From the IMG/VR virus record IMGVR_UViG_3300027852_000072, positions 1-43,661 of that record: a stretch of 43,661 nucleotides of DNA; one strand, given 5' to 3'. Below are positions 6,889-15,780 of this stretch, piece by piece. Source of the DNA: a virus. Under the pieces are notes generated by a model. That model did no database searches and was not told the DNA's origin. It saw nothing but the letters and a program-made list of their open reading frames with translations. The position numbers were made by a program, and so were the translations under genes. The first letter of the stretch is position 1; each line of letters begins with the position of its first letter.

Positions 6889-8420
6889 CTTTAGACGAAT
6901 TACTAGTTGGCTTAGGTTTTGATTACGACGAAGAAGGTCTATCTGATTTTAAATCTGATGTCGGTAAAACCGTTGATGTGGTTAAAAAACTCGCGACTGT
7001 TGCTCTTGCGGGTGCCGCGGCTTTAACAGCATTAACGGCGGCGACAACTGCTGCTTCCGATGAACAAGGTAAACTAGCCGATGAGGTTGGTGAATCTGTT
7101 GAGAACATTGATGCCTTGGAGTTCGCCGCAAGACGAGCAGGTGAAACCTCAGAATCCGTAGGTAATTCAATAAGACAACTCGCTATTCGTGCGGCAGAAG
7201 CTGCGAGAGGAACAGGTACAGGTGTTGAAGCATTTGGCATATTAGGTATAACATTAACTGGAGTAGATGGTCAACTCAAAAGCACCAGTGACCTTATGCT
7301 TGAAGTTTCTGGCCGAATGCAGGGACTTGATCGTGCAAGACAAATTGAACTCGCCGATAAATTAGGTCTCCGCGATTCAATTAGATTATTGCAACAAGGA
7401 CCTAAAGCTATTCGTGAACTTACCGCGGAAGCAAAAGCTTTAGGGGTTACAACTGCAGAAGATGCCGCGTTGAGTGCGGATTTTCAAGATGCCATGGTTG
7501 ATGTGTGGCAGATTACAAAAAGCATATCAAGAACCATCACTGCAATATTGGCTCCTGCAAGTACTGAAATGATTGGCCTGTTCACCGAATGGTGGAAAGT
7601 AAACAGGGTTATAATAGAACAGAACCTACCGAAGTGGATAGAGGGATTCACTAAAGTCTTAAAGTTATTATCACTTGCTTTAGGAGCTTTTATATCCGCT
7701 AAAATAGTCATTCATCTAATTCAACTTATCTCGCTTTTCCGAGGTGTAACACTTGCGGCACTAGCCATGAATGCGGCAGTTCTTTTATTGCCATTACTTC
7801 TTGGTGCTGCGGTTGCTGGATTATTATTGTTATTGGAAGATGCTAAAGTTTTCTTTGAAGGAGGTGATTCATTTATAGGTGACATGATAAAAAGGTTCCC
7901 AGAATGGGAGTCTGAAATATCTGTTGTCGCCGCAGTATTAGCCACAGTGGTAGAAATGACCACTATGATTTTTGACGGTTGGAATATGATCTTCGGTCTA
8001 TTCAAATCCGAAAAAGGGTTTATGAATGAAATAAAAGAAATGGTTGATTTCGCCCCCGCATTTATAGGGGATCTACTTGGTATCGCTCCTGTCGGCAGTG
8101 AGAAAGGAAGAGCACTATTACCTGATGATCAAAGATCTTCCCCGATTCGTGGTGAGTTCCCCGAAGAGTTATTAACTCCAGCTAATAACAATATAGGAAT
8201 ACCAACCATCATTAGTCAATTAAGCACTCAAGCCGCAGCATCATCTCCTACTATACCTGTTAACAACTCTTCGGTACAAAATGGTGGGAATACAATGCGG
8301 GTTGATAGGGTAGAAATTAAAATAGAAGGCGATGGAAAAAATTCGGCTGAAATAGGACGGGAAGTTAGAGACCAGTTTGTGCAAGCAACACAGGATCTCA
8401 ATACAGCGGTGGATCAATAA
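6885..8420 (+). CDS. Tape measure protein
   Basis: This 511-residue protein follows the chaperone pair. The first 40 residues are an alpha-helical head with FDYDEEGLSDFKSDVGKTV, followed by an Ala-rich hydrophobic stretch, long helical regions (SVENIDALEFAARRAGE), and two strongly hydrophobic segments in the middle (about residues 255-315), as in tape measures that insert in the membrane during injection. GTG is the start and overlaps the previous stop. At about 0.15 nm per residue the length suggests a tail of roughly 75-80 nm; that figure is inference. Confidence 0.85.
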   Translation: MTLDELLVGLGFDYDEEGLSDFKSDVGKTVDVVKKLATVALAGAAALTALTAATTAASDEQGKLADEVGESVENIDALEFAARRAGETSESVGNSIRQLAIRAAEAARGTGTGVEAFGILGITLTGVDGQLKSTSDLMLEVSGRMQGLDRARQIELADKLGLRDSIRLLQQGPKAIRELTAEAKALGVTTAEDAALSADFQDAMVDVWQITKSISRTITAILAPASTEMIGLFTEWWKVNRVIIEQNLPKWIEGFTKVLKLLSLALGAFISAKIVIHLIQLISLFRGVTLAALAMNAAVLLLPLLLGAAVAGLLLLLEDAKVFFEGGDSFIGDMIKRFPEWESEISVVAAVLATVVEMTTMIFDGWNMIFGLFKSEKGFMNEIKEMVDFAPAFIGDLLGIAPVGSEKGRALLPDDQRSSPIRGEFPEELLTPANNNIGIPTIISQLSTQAAASSPTIPVNNSSVQNGGNTMRVDRVEIKIEGDGKNSAEIGREVRDQFVQATQDLNTAVDQ

Positions 8421-9040
8421 TGGCTTTTGAAAATCTATTTATTCGTACACAAAAATCCATAGGTGGAATACAGCTTGATGCTATTATCACCGAAGACCAC
8501 GAAAGTACTATTACTCCTACGAAAAACCCTATAGAACTTGGAGCAGATATTACTGACCATGCGATTATCAATCCGAAGAAGTTGACGGTATTCGCTGAAG
8601 TGTCTGATACACCATTGAGTGTTGGTGCCGCGATTGGAGAAATCATTGATACCGTGACAGGACTCTTTGGTTCATCTACGGAAGAAAACGAAACTAGAAG
8701 CAACGCAGCTTTTAATTCAATCATCGCATTACAGGAAGCTCGCGAACCAATCGAGGTTCAAACTAAATTTAAGCTATATGAAAATATGCTTATAACAAGT
8801 GTTCGTGACACAGTTGATGTTGATAGTTCAAGAATAGCATCTATGAGTATTTCATTGGAAGAGATTATCATATCAGAAACTGAAATCGTGGCGATGTCCG
8901 AAAGCACTTTAGCAGAAGGTACAACTTCTGATCAGGCATCAAGTGCCGCGAATAAAGGAAACGTTGAACCTATTACAGAACCAGAGGAAAGTAGTGCTAA
9001 TAAATCTGTGCTAAAAGCCGGATTAGATTTTTTCCAGTAG
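8420..9040 (+). CDS. Baseplate protein, Dit-like
   Basis: This 206-residue protein begins FENLFIRTQKSIGGIQLDAIITEDHESTITPTKNPIELGADITDH. This is the pattern of the Dit-like N-terminal domain found after the tape measure in many contractile phages. It then continues with a Ser/Glu-rich C-terminal half. It probably forms the ring at the distal tube end that joins tube and hub. The start overlaps the tape measure stop. Confidence 0.7.
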   Translation: MAFENLFIRTQKSIGGIQLDAIITEDHESTITPTKNPIELGADITDHAIINPKKLTVFAEVSDTPLSVGAAIGEIIDTVTGLFGSSTEENETRSNAAFNSIIALQEAREPIEVQTKFKLYENMLITSVRDTVDVDSSRIASMSISLEEIIISETEIVAMSESTLAEGTTSDQASSAANKGNVEPITEPEESSANKSVLKAGLDFFQ

Positions 9041-9047
9041 GTAGATT

Positions 9048-9383
9048 ATGATTGAAATACCTTTAGACAATAAACCGGAACAGCTTTTCTCCATTATATT
9101 AAATGGCGAAAGATATGATGTGCAAGTGATGCTTAATACTAGAGCGGGTGACGGCGATGGAGTGTGGTCCATATCCTTTTTCCAATCCGGAGTAGCAGTA
9201 TTAGTAGGCTTACCATTACTTGCTGGAGTAGACATCGTTCATCAGTTCAATATCCCGATAAAGAATTTATATATGATTAATCTGGATAATACAAAACTGG
9301 ATCCTAGCCGTGACGAATTCGGCACAGGTTCTAAACTCTTTATAGTAACAGACGAAGAAATCGAAAGTGTCACGTCAGTATAA
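9048..9383 (+). CDS. Baseplate plug protein, Pam3 gp18-like
   Basis: This 111-residue protein has the segments LDNKPEQLFSIILNGERYDVQVMLN, then GDGVWSISFFQSGVAVLVGLPLLAGVDIV and a short C-terminal strand. This matches the small plug protein known from the cyanophage Pam3 baseplate, which closes the tube lumen. It overlaps the next gene by 17 bases, so the two are coupled. Confidence 0.7.
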   Translation: MIEIPLDNKPEQLFSIILNGERYDVQVMLNTRAGDGDGVWSISFFQSGVAVLVGLPLLAGVDIVHQFNIPIKNLYMINLDNTKLDPSRDEFGTGSKLFIVTDEEIESVTSV

Positions 9384-10233
9384 AAAGTCTTATGATTTAA
9401 CCGTGATTCCTGTTGACGGAGATACCCGTGTCATAAAGGATTTGCGGATTAATTTTGAGATTACAAAGTCGGTATTAGGTCCTCCCAATTTAGGGATGAT
9501 AGAAATATACAATCCGAATCCTGATACTCTCGCCGCATTACAAAATAAATTTACTAAGGTTATTTTGAATGCAGGCTATGAGGGAAATGTGAGACTTATT
9601 TTTAAAGGTGACATCCGCAATGTGTTACAGATGCGACAAGGTCCTGACCGAATAGCTACAGTGTATGCGGCAGACGGTGATAAAGACTGGAAGAACTCCA
9701 CGTTCAATAAGACCTTCGCCGAAAGTGTTTCTATTAAATCCGCCATTGATGAGGTACTAGCGAGTTTTTCAGGATTAACCATTGGACCACTTGAAGGAAT
9801 TCCGGATGAACCTGATAAATTAATGGGGCAAACACTATCTGGTTCATCTAAAGACATAATGGATGTGTTCGCAGACCAGTATGGTTTCAACTGGAATATA
9901 CAAGATGGCGAGATGGTTGTAACTCCTATTGACCAACCGTTAGAAGGTAGTGCAATCGCTTTAATAAACTCCGCGACAGGTATGATAGGTTCGCCGACGT
10001 TAACAGAGATTGGAGCTGATGTAACAACACTGCTTAATCCTAGTTTAATGCCAAATACATCATTTAAGATTGAATCGCAAACCGCTAATGTATCAATGGG
10101 GAATCTGTTTTTTAGAAATATTAACAAGACAACAGCAGAGGGTACCTACAAGATTCAAGAGTCTGTTTTTAAAGGGGATACTCATAACAGTACATGGTTT
10201 TCGGTTATTAAAGGGAGATCAATAAATGTCTGA
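9367..10233 (+). CDS. Baseplate hub protein
   Basis: This 288-residue protein has an N-terminal beta domain containing LRINFEITKSVLGPPNLGMIEIYNPNPDTLAAL, followed by IFKGDIRNVLQMRQGPDRIATVYAADG and a helical SIKSAIDEVLASFSGL segment. These are marks of gp27/gpD-type hub proteins that bind the spike. Genes on both sides fit: plug before, Gp138-type spike after. Confidence 0.7.
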   Translation: MSRQYKKSYDLTVIPVDGDTRVIKDLRINFEITKSVLGPPNLGMIEIYNPNPDTLAALQNKFTKVILNAGYEGNVRLIFKGDIRNVLQMRQGPDRIATVYAADGDKDWKNSTFNKTFAESVSIKSAIDEVLASFSGLTIGPLEGIPDEPDKLMGQTLSGSSKDIMDVFADQYGFNWNIQDGEMVVTPIDQPLEGSAIALINSATGMIGSPTLTEIGADVTTLLNPSLMPNTSFKIESQTANVSMGNLFFRNINKTTAEGTYKIQESVFKGDTHNSTWFSVIKGRSINV

Positions 10234-10879
10234 TAAGTCTTCTACTTTAGCGAATTTAGGATCTACTATACGAGCAGGTATAGAAAACAGATTGAAAGAT
10301 TTACATACTTCGATGCCTGGTATCATAAGTGCTTTTGATCCAGCAACACAATTGGCTAGTGTACAACCTGCTATCCGCCGAGTATTTAAAAGCGAAGAAG
10401 CTGATGGAGTTGAAACACTGATACCAGTAGACTTGCCATTGCTCATCAATGTACCGGTACATTTCGTAAGAGGCGGAGGTTTTTCTATGACCTTTCCTGT
10501 TGCTGTAGGTGATGAGTGTCTGTTAGTCTTTTGCGAAAGATCTATTGATGAGTGGTATACTTTTGGCGGTGTAAGAGATCCAGGTGCACGTAGGTTCCAT
10601 GCTTTATCTGATGCTATTGCCTTCGTCGGAATATCATCTGCTCCAAATGCTATACCTAGTTTTGCAACAGATGGTGTTGAAATAAAGAAAGACGACGGGA
10701 CTGCAAAAATTACACTTGGTGACGGTGGAAGTATCCGCCTGGAAAACTCGAGTGGATTTGTAGAACTGCAAGCAGATGGTCTGTTCAATATCAACGGGAT
10801 AATATTTAGTCTGCATGTTCATCCACAAGGCAATGACAGTGCTGGCAATGTGCAAGTTAATACCGGAGTTGCAATATGA
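10226..10879 (+). CDS. Baseplate spike protein (Gp138 N-terminal domain)
   Basis: This 217-residue protein contains the OB-fold pattern of the Gp138 family: STMPGIISAFDPATQLASVQP-like start, DLPLLINVPVHFVRGGGFSMTFPVAVGDECLLVFCERSIDEWY, then HALSDAIAFVG. A short beta stretch GSIRLENSSGFVELQADG follows and probably builds the central spike shaft. It forms the membrane-piercing tip under the hub. It overlaps the hub gene and the wedge gene. Confidence 0.8.
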   Translation: MSDKSSTLANLGSTIRAGIENRLKDLHTSMPGIISAFDPATQLASVQPAIRRVFKSEEADGVETLIPVDLPLLINVPVHFVRGGGFSMTFPVAVGDECLLVFCERSIDEWYTFGGVRDPGARRFHALSDAIAFVGISSAPNAIPSFATDGVEIKKDDGTAKITLGDGGSIRLENSSGFVELQADGLFNINGIIFSLHVHPQGNDSAGNVQVNTGVAI

Positions 10880-11241
10880 TCGGAAGAGCATTAGATTCAA
10901 ACAACGATTTGATAGTAGAAAATGGTCAGTTAACACTTGTACGAGACGGAGCAGAAGCAGTACAACATGTGCGGACTCGTCTTCTGTTTTACAAAGGCGA
11001 ATGGTTTTTAGACACTAATGCCGGAGTACCGTGGCTTCAAGATGTTTTTGTTAAACCTGTAAATTTAGCCAAAATAGAATCTATTATTAAAACGGCCATA
11101 TTAAAAACCCCTACTGTTTTAAAACTGAATTCCTTCTCTATGGTATACGAAGGACCAACAACACGACGGCTTTTAGTTTCATATAATGCTGATACAGTGT
11201 ATGGAACAATTAATACTGATGAGGTGACTATAAATGTCTGA
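10876..11241 (+). CDS. Baseplate wedge protein, gp25-like
   Basis: This 121-residue protein has the segment DGAEAVQHVRTRLLFYKGEWFLDTNAGVPWLQDVF, typical of DUF2634/gp25-like wedge proteins that start sheath assembly. The ATG overlaps the stop of the spike gene and the stop overlaps the J-like gene. Function follows from family and position. Confidence 0.8.
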   Translation: MIGRALDSNNDLIVENGQLTLVRDGAEAVQHVRTRLLFYKGEWFLDTNAGVPWLQDVFVKPVNLAKIESIIKTAILKTPTVLKLNSFSMVYEGPTTRRLLVSYNADTVYGTINTDEVTINV

Positions 11242-12406
11242 ATACGGAATAACACCTGAGGGATTCATACGAAAACGGTTAGATGTTGTACTTGCTGAAA
11301 TGAATGCGGGAGTCAAAGCGATATTCGGCGAGAATTTCAATGTGGAACCTGAATCCGTTGACGGTCAAATTAACGGTTTAATATCAGAAGCCTTTGCAAA
11401 TATCTGGGAAATAGCAGAGGAGTCTTATCATGCTTTTAACCCAAGTGGTGCTACTGATGCCAGATTGTCAAACCTTGTTCAACTAAACGGAATTCGACGA
11501 GGCGATGTTAGCTTCTCAACGGTTGAATTAACTTTAACCGGAGTGAATGGAACCGTTATCCCAGTTGGTTCCCTAGTTAGTACCTCAGATAGTCAGTTTC
11601 GTACAGATGAGGAAGTCACTATACCTGTCGGGTTATCAATCACAGTTGATGCTACAGCGGTTGTTAGTGGTCCAGTGATAGCACTAGCAGGAACCATTGA
11701 TACTATAGACACTGCGATAACAGGATGGAGTACAGTTACAAATGTCCTGGATGCACTTGTTGGTGAAGCAGAAGAAGAAGATCCAGACCTGCGATCGCGA
11801 AGGATTAAATCAACTAGTCGCGGAGCACAATCAATCATTGATGCTATACAAGCAGAAATTCTAGCTGTGACAAATGTCACTCAGGCTACAGTATTAAAAA
11901 ATGATACTAATACTGGTCCGGATGCAAACGGTTTACCTGCTCACTCAATACATGCAATTGTTATTGGCGGACTTGAAGCAGATATTGCACAAGCGATTTT
12001 TATAAAGAAAACACTTGGAGCAACTCCGTTTGGTACCACAACCGTTGTTGTAAATGATAGTCAAGGGATTCCACATGATATATCATTTTCAAGACCTACT
12101 ACTGTGGACATCTATGTTGTCGTGAATCTAACGACTTTTGCAGGGTATCCATCCACAGGTGATGATGATGTCAAACAAGCTATTGTGGATTATGCAAACG
12201 GTGACTTGATAGAAGGACGTGGATTCTTTCTTAGTGATGATGTGATCCACTCAGAAGTCTACACCCCCATAAACACTATACCAGGACACACGGTAGATAG
12301 TATGTTCATCAAGATTTCTGATCCTGCAGATGCTACTCTTGATATCCCTATCGCAACCGGTGAGTTGTCACAGTTCCTTATTGCAAACATTACGGTTAAT
12401 TCATAA
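11234..12406 (+). CDS. Baseplate J-like wedge protein
   Basis: This 390-residue protein matches Baseplate_J features: an N-terminal helical region (VDGQINGLISEAFANIWEIAEESYHAFNPSGATDARLSNLVQLNGIRRG), the segment GTVIPVGSLVSTSDSQFRTDEEV, the stretch EEDPDLRSRRIKST and a C-terminal domain with INTIPGHTVDSMFI. It forms the main wedge body of the baseplate with the gp25-like and DUF2612 partners beside it. Confidence 0.88.
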   Translation: MSEYGITPEGFIRKRLDVVLAEMNAGVKAIFGENFNVEPESVDGQINGLISEAFANIWEIAEESYHAFNPSGATDARLSNLVQLNGIRRGDVSFSTVELTLTGVNGTVIPVGSLVSTSDSQFRTDEEVTIPVGLSITVDATAVVSGPVIALAGTIDTIDTAITGWSTVTNVLDALVGEAEEEDPDLRSRRIKSTSRGAQSIIDAIQAEILAVTNVTQATVLKNDTNTGPDANGLPAHSIHAIVIGGLEADIAQAIFIKKTLGATPFGTTTVVVNDSQGIPHDISFSRPTTVDIYVVVNLTTFAGYPSTGDDDVKQAIVDYANGDLIEGRGFFLSDDVIHSEVYTPINTIPGHTVDSMFIKISDPADATLDIPIATGELSQFLIANITVNS

Positions 12407-13107
12407 TGGCTATTGAAATAGATCATCAGGCTTTAGCTGAGAGCAGATTAGCAACTCAGTTTAGAAATTCTGATAACTTAAAAGCTTACATTGATGCTTT
12501 ACTAGCGGAAGCCAATGTTCTTGAAGCAGTGTTTCAAAGTCTGCTTAATGACCGTTGGATTGATACCGCAATAGGTGTTCAGTTAGATATACTCGGAGAG
12601 ATAGTAGGTCAACCTCGTATTCTCATTGATGCCGATGTGTTGTCTTATTTCGGATTTGACGGACATCTTTCAGCAACATCATTTGGCACCATATCAGATC
12701 CAGATGTCGGCGGTAGATTCCGTACTCTTGGCGAGTCTACTACAGGAAACAGGGTATTAACAGATGATGAATATAGATTATATATAAAAGCGAGAGCTAT
12801 TAAGAATAACATCATACCTACCACACAAGAGATGGTTGACTTCCTTCAGTTTTTATTTGAAGTGGATCTCGTGGTAATACAAGAAGGTGCAATGCATTAC
12901 ATTGTACAATTCGGTAGATTATTAACGGTTAACGAAAAAGCTTTATTATTAAATACTGATCTAGCACCCGATGTTGCAGGTGTTGGAACAACTTATGCCG
13001 AATTTGATGCGGATTCGTATTTCGCTTTCGGTAGTTTTCCTGGTGCTGCAGGTTTTGGCACACTTAGTGGTCCATTGGTCGGAGGCACTTTTGCCTCTTT
13101 AATTTAG
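12406..13107 (+). CDS. Baseplate wedge protein (DUF2612)
   Basis: This 233-residue protein carries the DUF2612 pattern: LLAEANVLEAVFQSLLNDRWIDTAIGVQLDILGEIVGQPR, then LTDDEYRLYIKARAIKNNIIPTTQEMVDFLQFLF. It has the role of the P2 gpI-like wedge that links J to tail fibres. The Phe/Gly-rich short repeats AYFAFGSFPGAAGFGTLSGPLVGG and YFGFDGHLSATSFGTISDPDVGG are internally similar and contain -FGT(I/L)S-(D)P-VGG-F. Confidence 0.8.
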   Translation: MAIEIDHQALAESRLATQFRNSDNLKAYIDALLAEANVLEAVFQSLLNDRWIDTAIGVQLDILGEIVGQPRILIDADVLSYFGFDGHLSATSFGTISDPDVGGRFRTLGESTTGNRVLTDDEYRLYIKARAIKNNIIPTTQEMVDFLQFLFEVDLVVIQEGAMHYIVQFGRLLTVNEKALLLNTDLAPDVAGVGTTYAEFDADSYFAFGSFPGAAGFGTLSGPLVGGTFASLI

Positions 13108-13123
13108 AAAAGGATTATATGAT

Positions 13124-14362
13124 ATGACAACAAAACCAGATTTAAGTAGAATATGGGCGGATGGTGGAACTGTAGAAGATCCTGATGTCACTCTTCCTGG
13201 AAAGTTTGATACTGGGTGGATTGCAGAAATCCCTACTTTTGAAAATATGAATTTCCTGCAGCAGTTGTTCAGCACAGGACTTTTGTATTTGGCTGAAAAC
13301 GGTATTTCGGAGTGGAGTAATGATATTGACTTCGCTGCAAATGCTATTCAGAAAGGAAGCGATGGTAATGTCTATCGTGCAACTGCTGCGAACGGACCTG
13401 CAACAACTATTGTTGATCCTGTTGGAGATACAACTGAAGTCTGGGTACCTGCATTAAACACCGGCCGCTTGATAGGTACAGAATCAGCAACAGATGTGTA
13501 CACCGCAGAACTACCTACTGTCGCAGACGGATTTGCATTTGAAATAGAATTTGCAACAGTAAATACTGGAGCATGTACTTTAAACGGTCTTGACATCCAT
13601 TTGATGGGTGGAACAGTAGATCCCGCTGCAGGAGACATCACACCAGATCAACTGACCCGTGTGATTTACCGCTCTAGTCCTAGTGCCCATTTTGAATTGG
13701 ACAGAACTGGCAAGGTAGTAAAAACCGTTGTGACAGCAACAGATGCTGCATGGACTCCTCAACCGGATACTAAGACCATCTCGTTCGATGAAGTTCTCGG
13801 CGGCGGAGGAGGAGGTGGTGGAGTTGACGGACAAGGTGGTGGTACTGCAGGTGCTTCAGGAGGAGGAAGCAGTGGTGCACGAGGAGCTAAAACTACTTCT
13901 GTGATTGATGCTTCGTACAACATCACCATTGGTGCAGGTGGAGCAGGTGGTTCAGGAAATAACAATGGTGTAGATGGTGGTGATACTACTATTGTGGGTT
14001 CTGTTGGACCTGGTACCAATGTTAATGTCACCTGCCCAGGTGGTGGAGGTGGTACAGGACTCTTGGCTAACGGAGCATTTTTAGTTGGTTCAGGGGGTGC
14101 TCTCGCTGTGGCACCAACAGGTGTTGATTTCGGTACACGGGGCGGAGTAGGTGAAGACGGTATATCTACTACTCTTTATCAAGTTATCCCACAAGGTGGT
14201 AGTGCAATTGGTTCTGGATCAAGAGGCGGGAATAACGGTAGTGCTAACAATGCTCAGAACTATGGTGACGGCGGCGGCGGTTGTACAATCTCTGCAGCAA
14301 CAACAAACATTGACGGTGGCGATGGAGGGGATGGGGTTGTTGTAATCACTGAGTATTTATAA
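13124..14362 (+). CDS. Tail fibre / receptor-binding protein with glycine-rich tip
   Basis: This 412-residue protein follows the last wedge gene. The N-terminal part (KFDTGWIAEIPTFENMNFLQQLFSTGLLYLAENGISEWS) is typical of short tail fibres that attach to the baseplate. The middle has a beta domain. From about residue 225 it becomes very glycine-rich, with runs of Gly broken by short strands such as YNITIGAGGAGGSG and PGTNVNVTCPGGGGGTG, like the polyglycine-II sandwich tips of phage adhesins. This tip most likely contacts the host receptor and is where variation would be expected. Confidence 0.75.
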   Translation: MTTKPDLSRIWADGGTVEDPDVTLPGKFDTGWIAEIPTFENMNFLQQLFSTGLLYLAENGISEWSNDIDFAANAIQKGSDGNVYRATAANGPATTIVDPVGDTTEVWVPALNTGRLIGTESATDVYTAELPTVADGFAFEIEFATVNTGACTLNGLDIHLMGGTVDPAAGDITPDQLTRVIYRSSPSAHFELDRTGKVVKTVVTATDAAWTPQPDTKTISFDEVLGGGGGGGGVDGQGGGTAGASGGGSSGARGAKTTSVIDASYNITIGAGGAGGSGNNNGVDGGDTTIVGSVGPGTNVNVTCPGGGGGTGLLANGAFLVGSGGALAVAPTGVDFGTRGGVGEDGISTTLYQVIPQGGSAIGSGSRGGNNGSANNAQNYGDGGGGCTISAATTNIDGGDGGDGVVVITEYL

Positions 14363-14376
14363 CCGGAGAAGTATTT

Positions 14377-14772
14377 ATGCATTTATACAGATTATCAAAC
14401 TCATCAAAAACAAATCGTGAAGGGATAGATCCACGGCTAATTAAACTTAGCGATTTGGCCATTAAAATGACCATTGTAGATTTTGGACATGGTAAAACTG
14501 CAGGATTTCGTACCGCGATTCAGCAGAATAAATTGTTCAAAGACAATAAGTCTAGAGCGGATGGATATAATAAACTAAGCTATCACCAAAGTGGAAGGGC
14601 ATTAGACTTCTATGCTTATGTTGATGGTAAAGCTAGTTGGGATAAAGGACATCTGGCTCAAGTTGCCGCCGCATTCTTTCAAGCCGCGTCAATCAAAGGG
14701 TACAAGATAATCTGGGGCGGGTTATGGAAATCTTTTCAGGATTATCCTCACATACAATTGGTAGATGACTGA
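14377..14772 (+). CDS. Endolysin, M15-family L,D-peptidase
   Basis: This 131-residue protein has the zinc-peptidase M15 signature: H70 in SYHQSGRALDFYAY with D77, and W113-G-G-W with H125 in the segment FQDYPHIQL. These metal ligands and the helix between them define VanY-like/T5-type endopeptidases that cut the peptide cross-bridge of peptidoglycan. It lacks a signal peptide, so it relies on the holin encoded next. The stop overlaps the next start. Confidence 0.88.
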   Translation: MHLYRLSNSSKTNREGIDPRLIKLSDLAIKMTIVDFGHGKTAGFRTAIQQNKLFKDNKSRADGYNKLSYHQSGRALDFYAYVDGKASWDKGHLAQVAAAFFQAASIKGYKIIWGGLWKSFQDYPHIQLVDD

Positions 14773-15224
14773 TGGCACTTGATCCTTTAACCGCAGCATT
14801 CGAAGCCGGTAAATATGCGATAGAACGGATTTGGCCGGATCCAGAAAAACAAGCGATAGAAATCCGCCATCTAGAAAAACTGCGACAAGACGGTGAACTA
14901 GTTCGTATGAAGATACGGGCTAATTTGCTTATTAAGCAGATGGATACCAACAAGCAGGAAGCATCTCATAAAAGTGTGTTTGTCGCTGGATACAGACCAT
15001 TTATTGGATGGGTTTGCGGATTTGGTTTGCTGTATGTTTCTACACTAGAACCAATTCTACGGTTCATAGCATTATTGTGTGGTTATACAGGAAAATTTCC
15101 TGTTATTGATACATCCTTAACGATGCAGATTTTAATGGGAATGTTGGGTATCGCAGGCATGAGAAGTTATGATAAGAAGAATAAGACACAAACAGACAAG
15201 ATTATACCGTCGGAGTCTAATTAG
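14772..15224 (+). CDS. Holin, 3-TM GTA-release type
   Basis: This 150-residue protein has an N-terminal amphipathic charged half (PDPEKQAIEIRHLEKLRQDGELVRMKI), then hydrophobic segments at about residues 80-92, 95-115 and 118-135. This layout matches the 'holin of 3TMs, for gene-transfer release' family. A conserved-looking YRPFIGWVCGFGLLY motif supports it. It lies right after the endolysin and is the last rightward gene before the large hairpin. Confidence 0.8.
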   Translation: MALDPLTAAFEAGKYAIERIWPDPEKQAIEIRHLEKLRQDGELVRMKIRANLLIKQMDTNKQEASHKSVFVAGYRPFIGWVCGFGLLYVSTLEPILRFIALLCGYTGKFPVIDTSLTMQILMGMLGIAGMRSYDKKNKTQTDKIIPSESN

Positions 15225-15310
15225 GGTTCACCCTATTATGATTCTAAGGGGCCAGTATGTGTGTTCACACGGGCCTATGTCTAGAATCATAATAGGGTTA
15301 ATCCTAATTA
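15218..15310. terminator. Long bidirectional hairpin between convergent operons
   Basis: Arms 15218-15246 and 15282-15310 pair over 29 positions with one mismatch and one G-U. The loop holds a second short stem (GTGTG-TT-CACAC). The structure lies exactly where the rightward late genes meet the leftward nucleotide genes and overlaps both 3' ends. It probably stops transcription from both sides and protects the mRNA 3' ends. Confidence 0.85.
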
Positions 15311-15780
15311 GTCCAAATCAGTTGGTTATCGGTGTTAATCACCAATGTTGGAACAACCTGTTCCCACTCTCTCCCAGAATTAAGCCATATCTCTTTGACT
15401 CGCTCATGCGGGTATTCTTCAGCAAAAACTACACGTTGGCATGATGTGTTCAGAAGAAGTTTTATGCAATGGATACATGGTGACGCGGTAGTATAAGCGG
15501 TTTTTATTTCATACACTTTTCCGCATTGTAACAGAGCATTCTGTTCCGCATGAACAGCTTCGCATTTATCTAGATCTTCTCCAGACTTAGCATTACTTCC
15601 ACCACATGGTGAGTTGATGCAATGTGGTTGACCTGATGCGGGACCATTTCGTCCAGTGGATAAAAGATGATCGCGGTTGTTGACCAATACACACCCAACC
15701 TGTCGACGGGAGCATGTTCCCTTGCTTGAAGCTAAAACTGCCATGTTGATATAATACTCATCTGCTTCTTTAGGAGTCAT
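15304..15780 (-). CDS. dCMP deaminase
   Basis: This 158-residue protein of the cytidine/deoxycytidylate deaminase family has the zinc site HAEQNAL (H77, catalytic E79) and SPCIHC (C102, C105). The N-terminal segment CSRRQVGCVLVNN and the NGPASGQPHC loop are also typical of dCMP deaminase. It converts dCMP to dUMP, feeding dTMP synthesis. It is the last gene of the operon; its ATG overlaps the stop of the thymidylate-synthase-like gene (ATGA). Having this next to a dCMP-modifying enzyme repeats the T4 arrangement. Confidence 0.9.
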   Translation of the reverse strand: MTPKEADEYYINMAVLASSKGTCSRRQVGCVLVNNRDHLLSTGRNGPASGQPHCINSPCGGSNAKSGEDLDKCEAVHAEQNALLQCGKVYEIKTAYTTASPCIHCIKLLLNTSCQRVVFAEEYPHERVKEIWLNSGREWEQVVPTLVINTDNQLIWTN

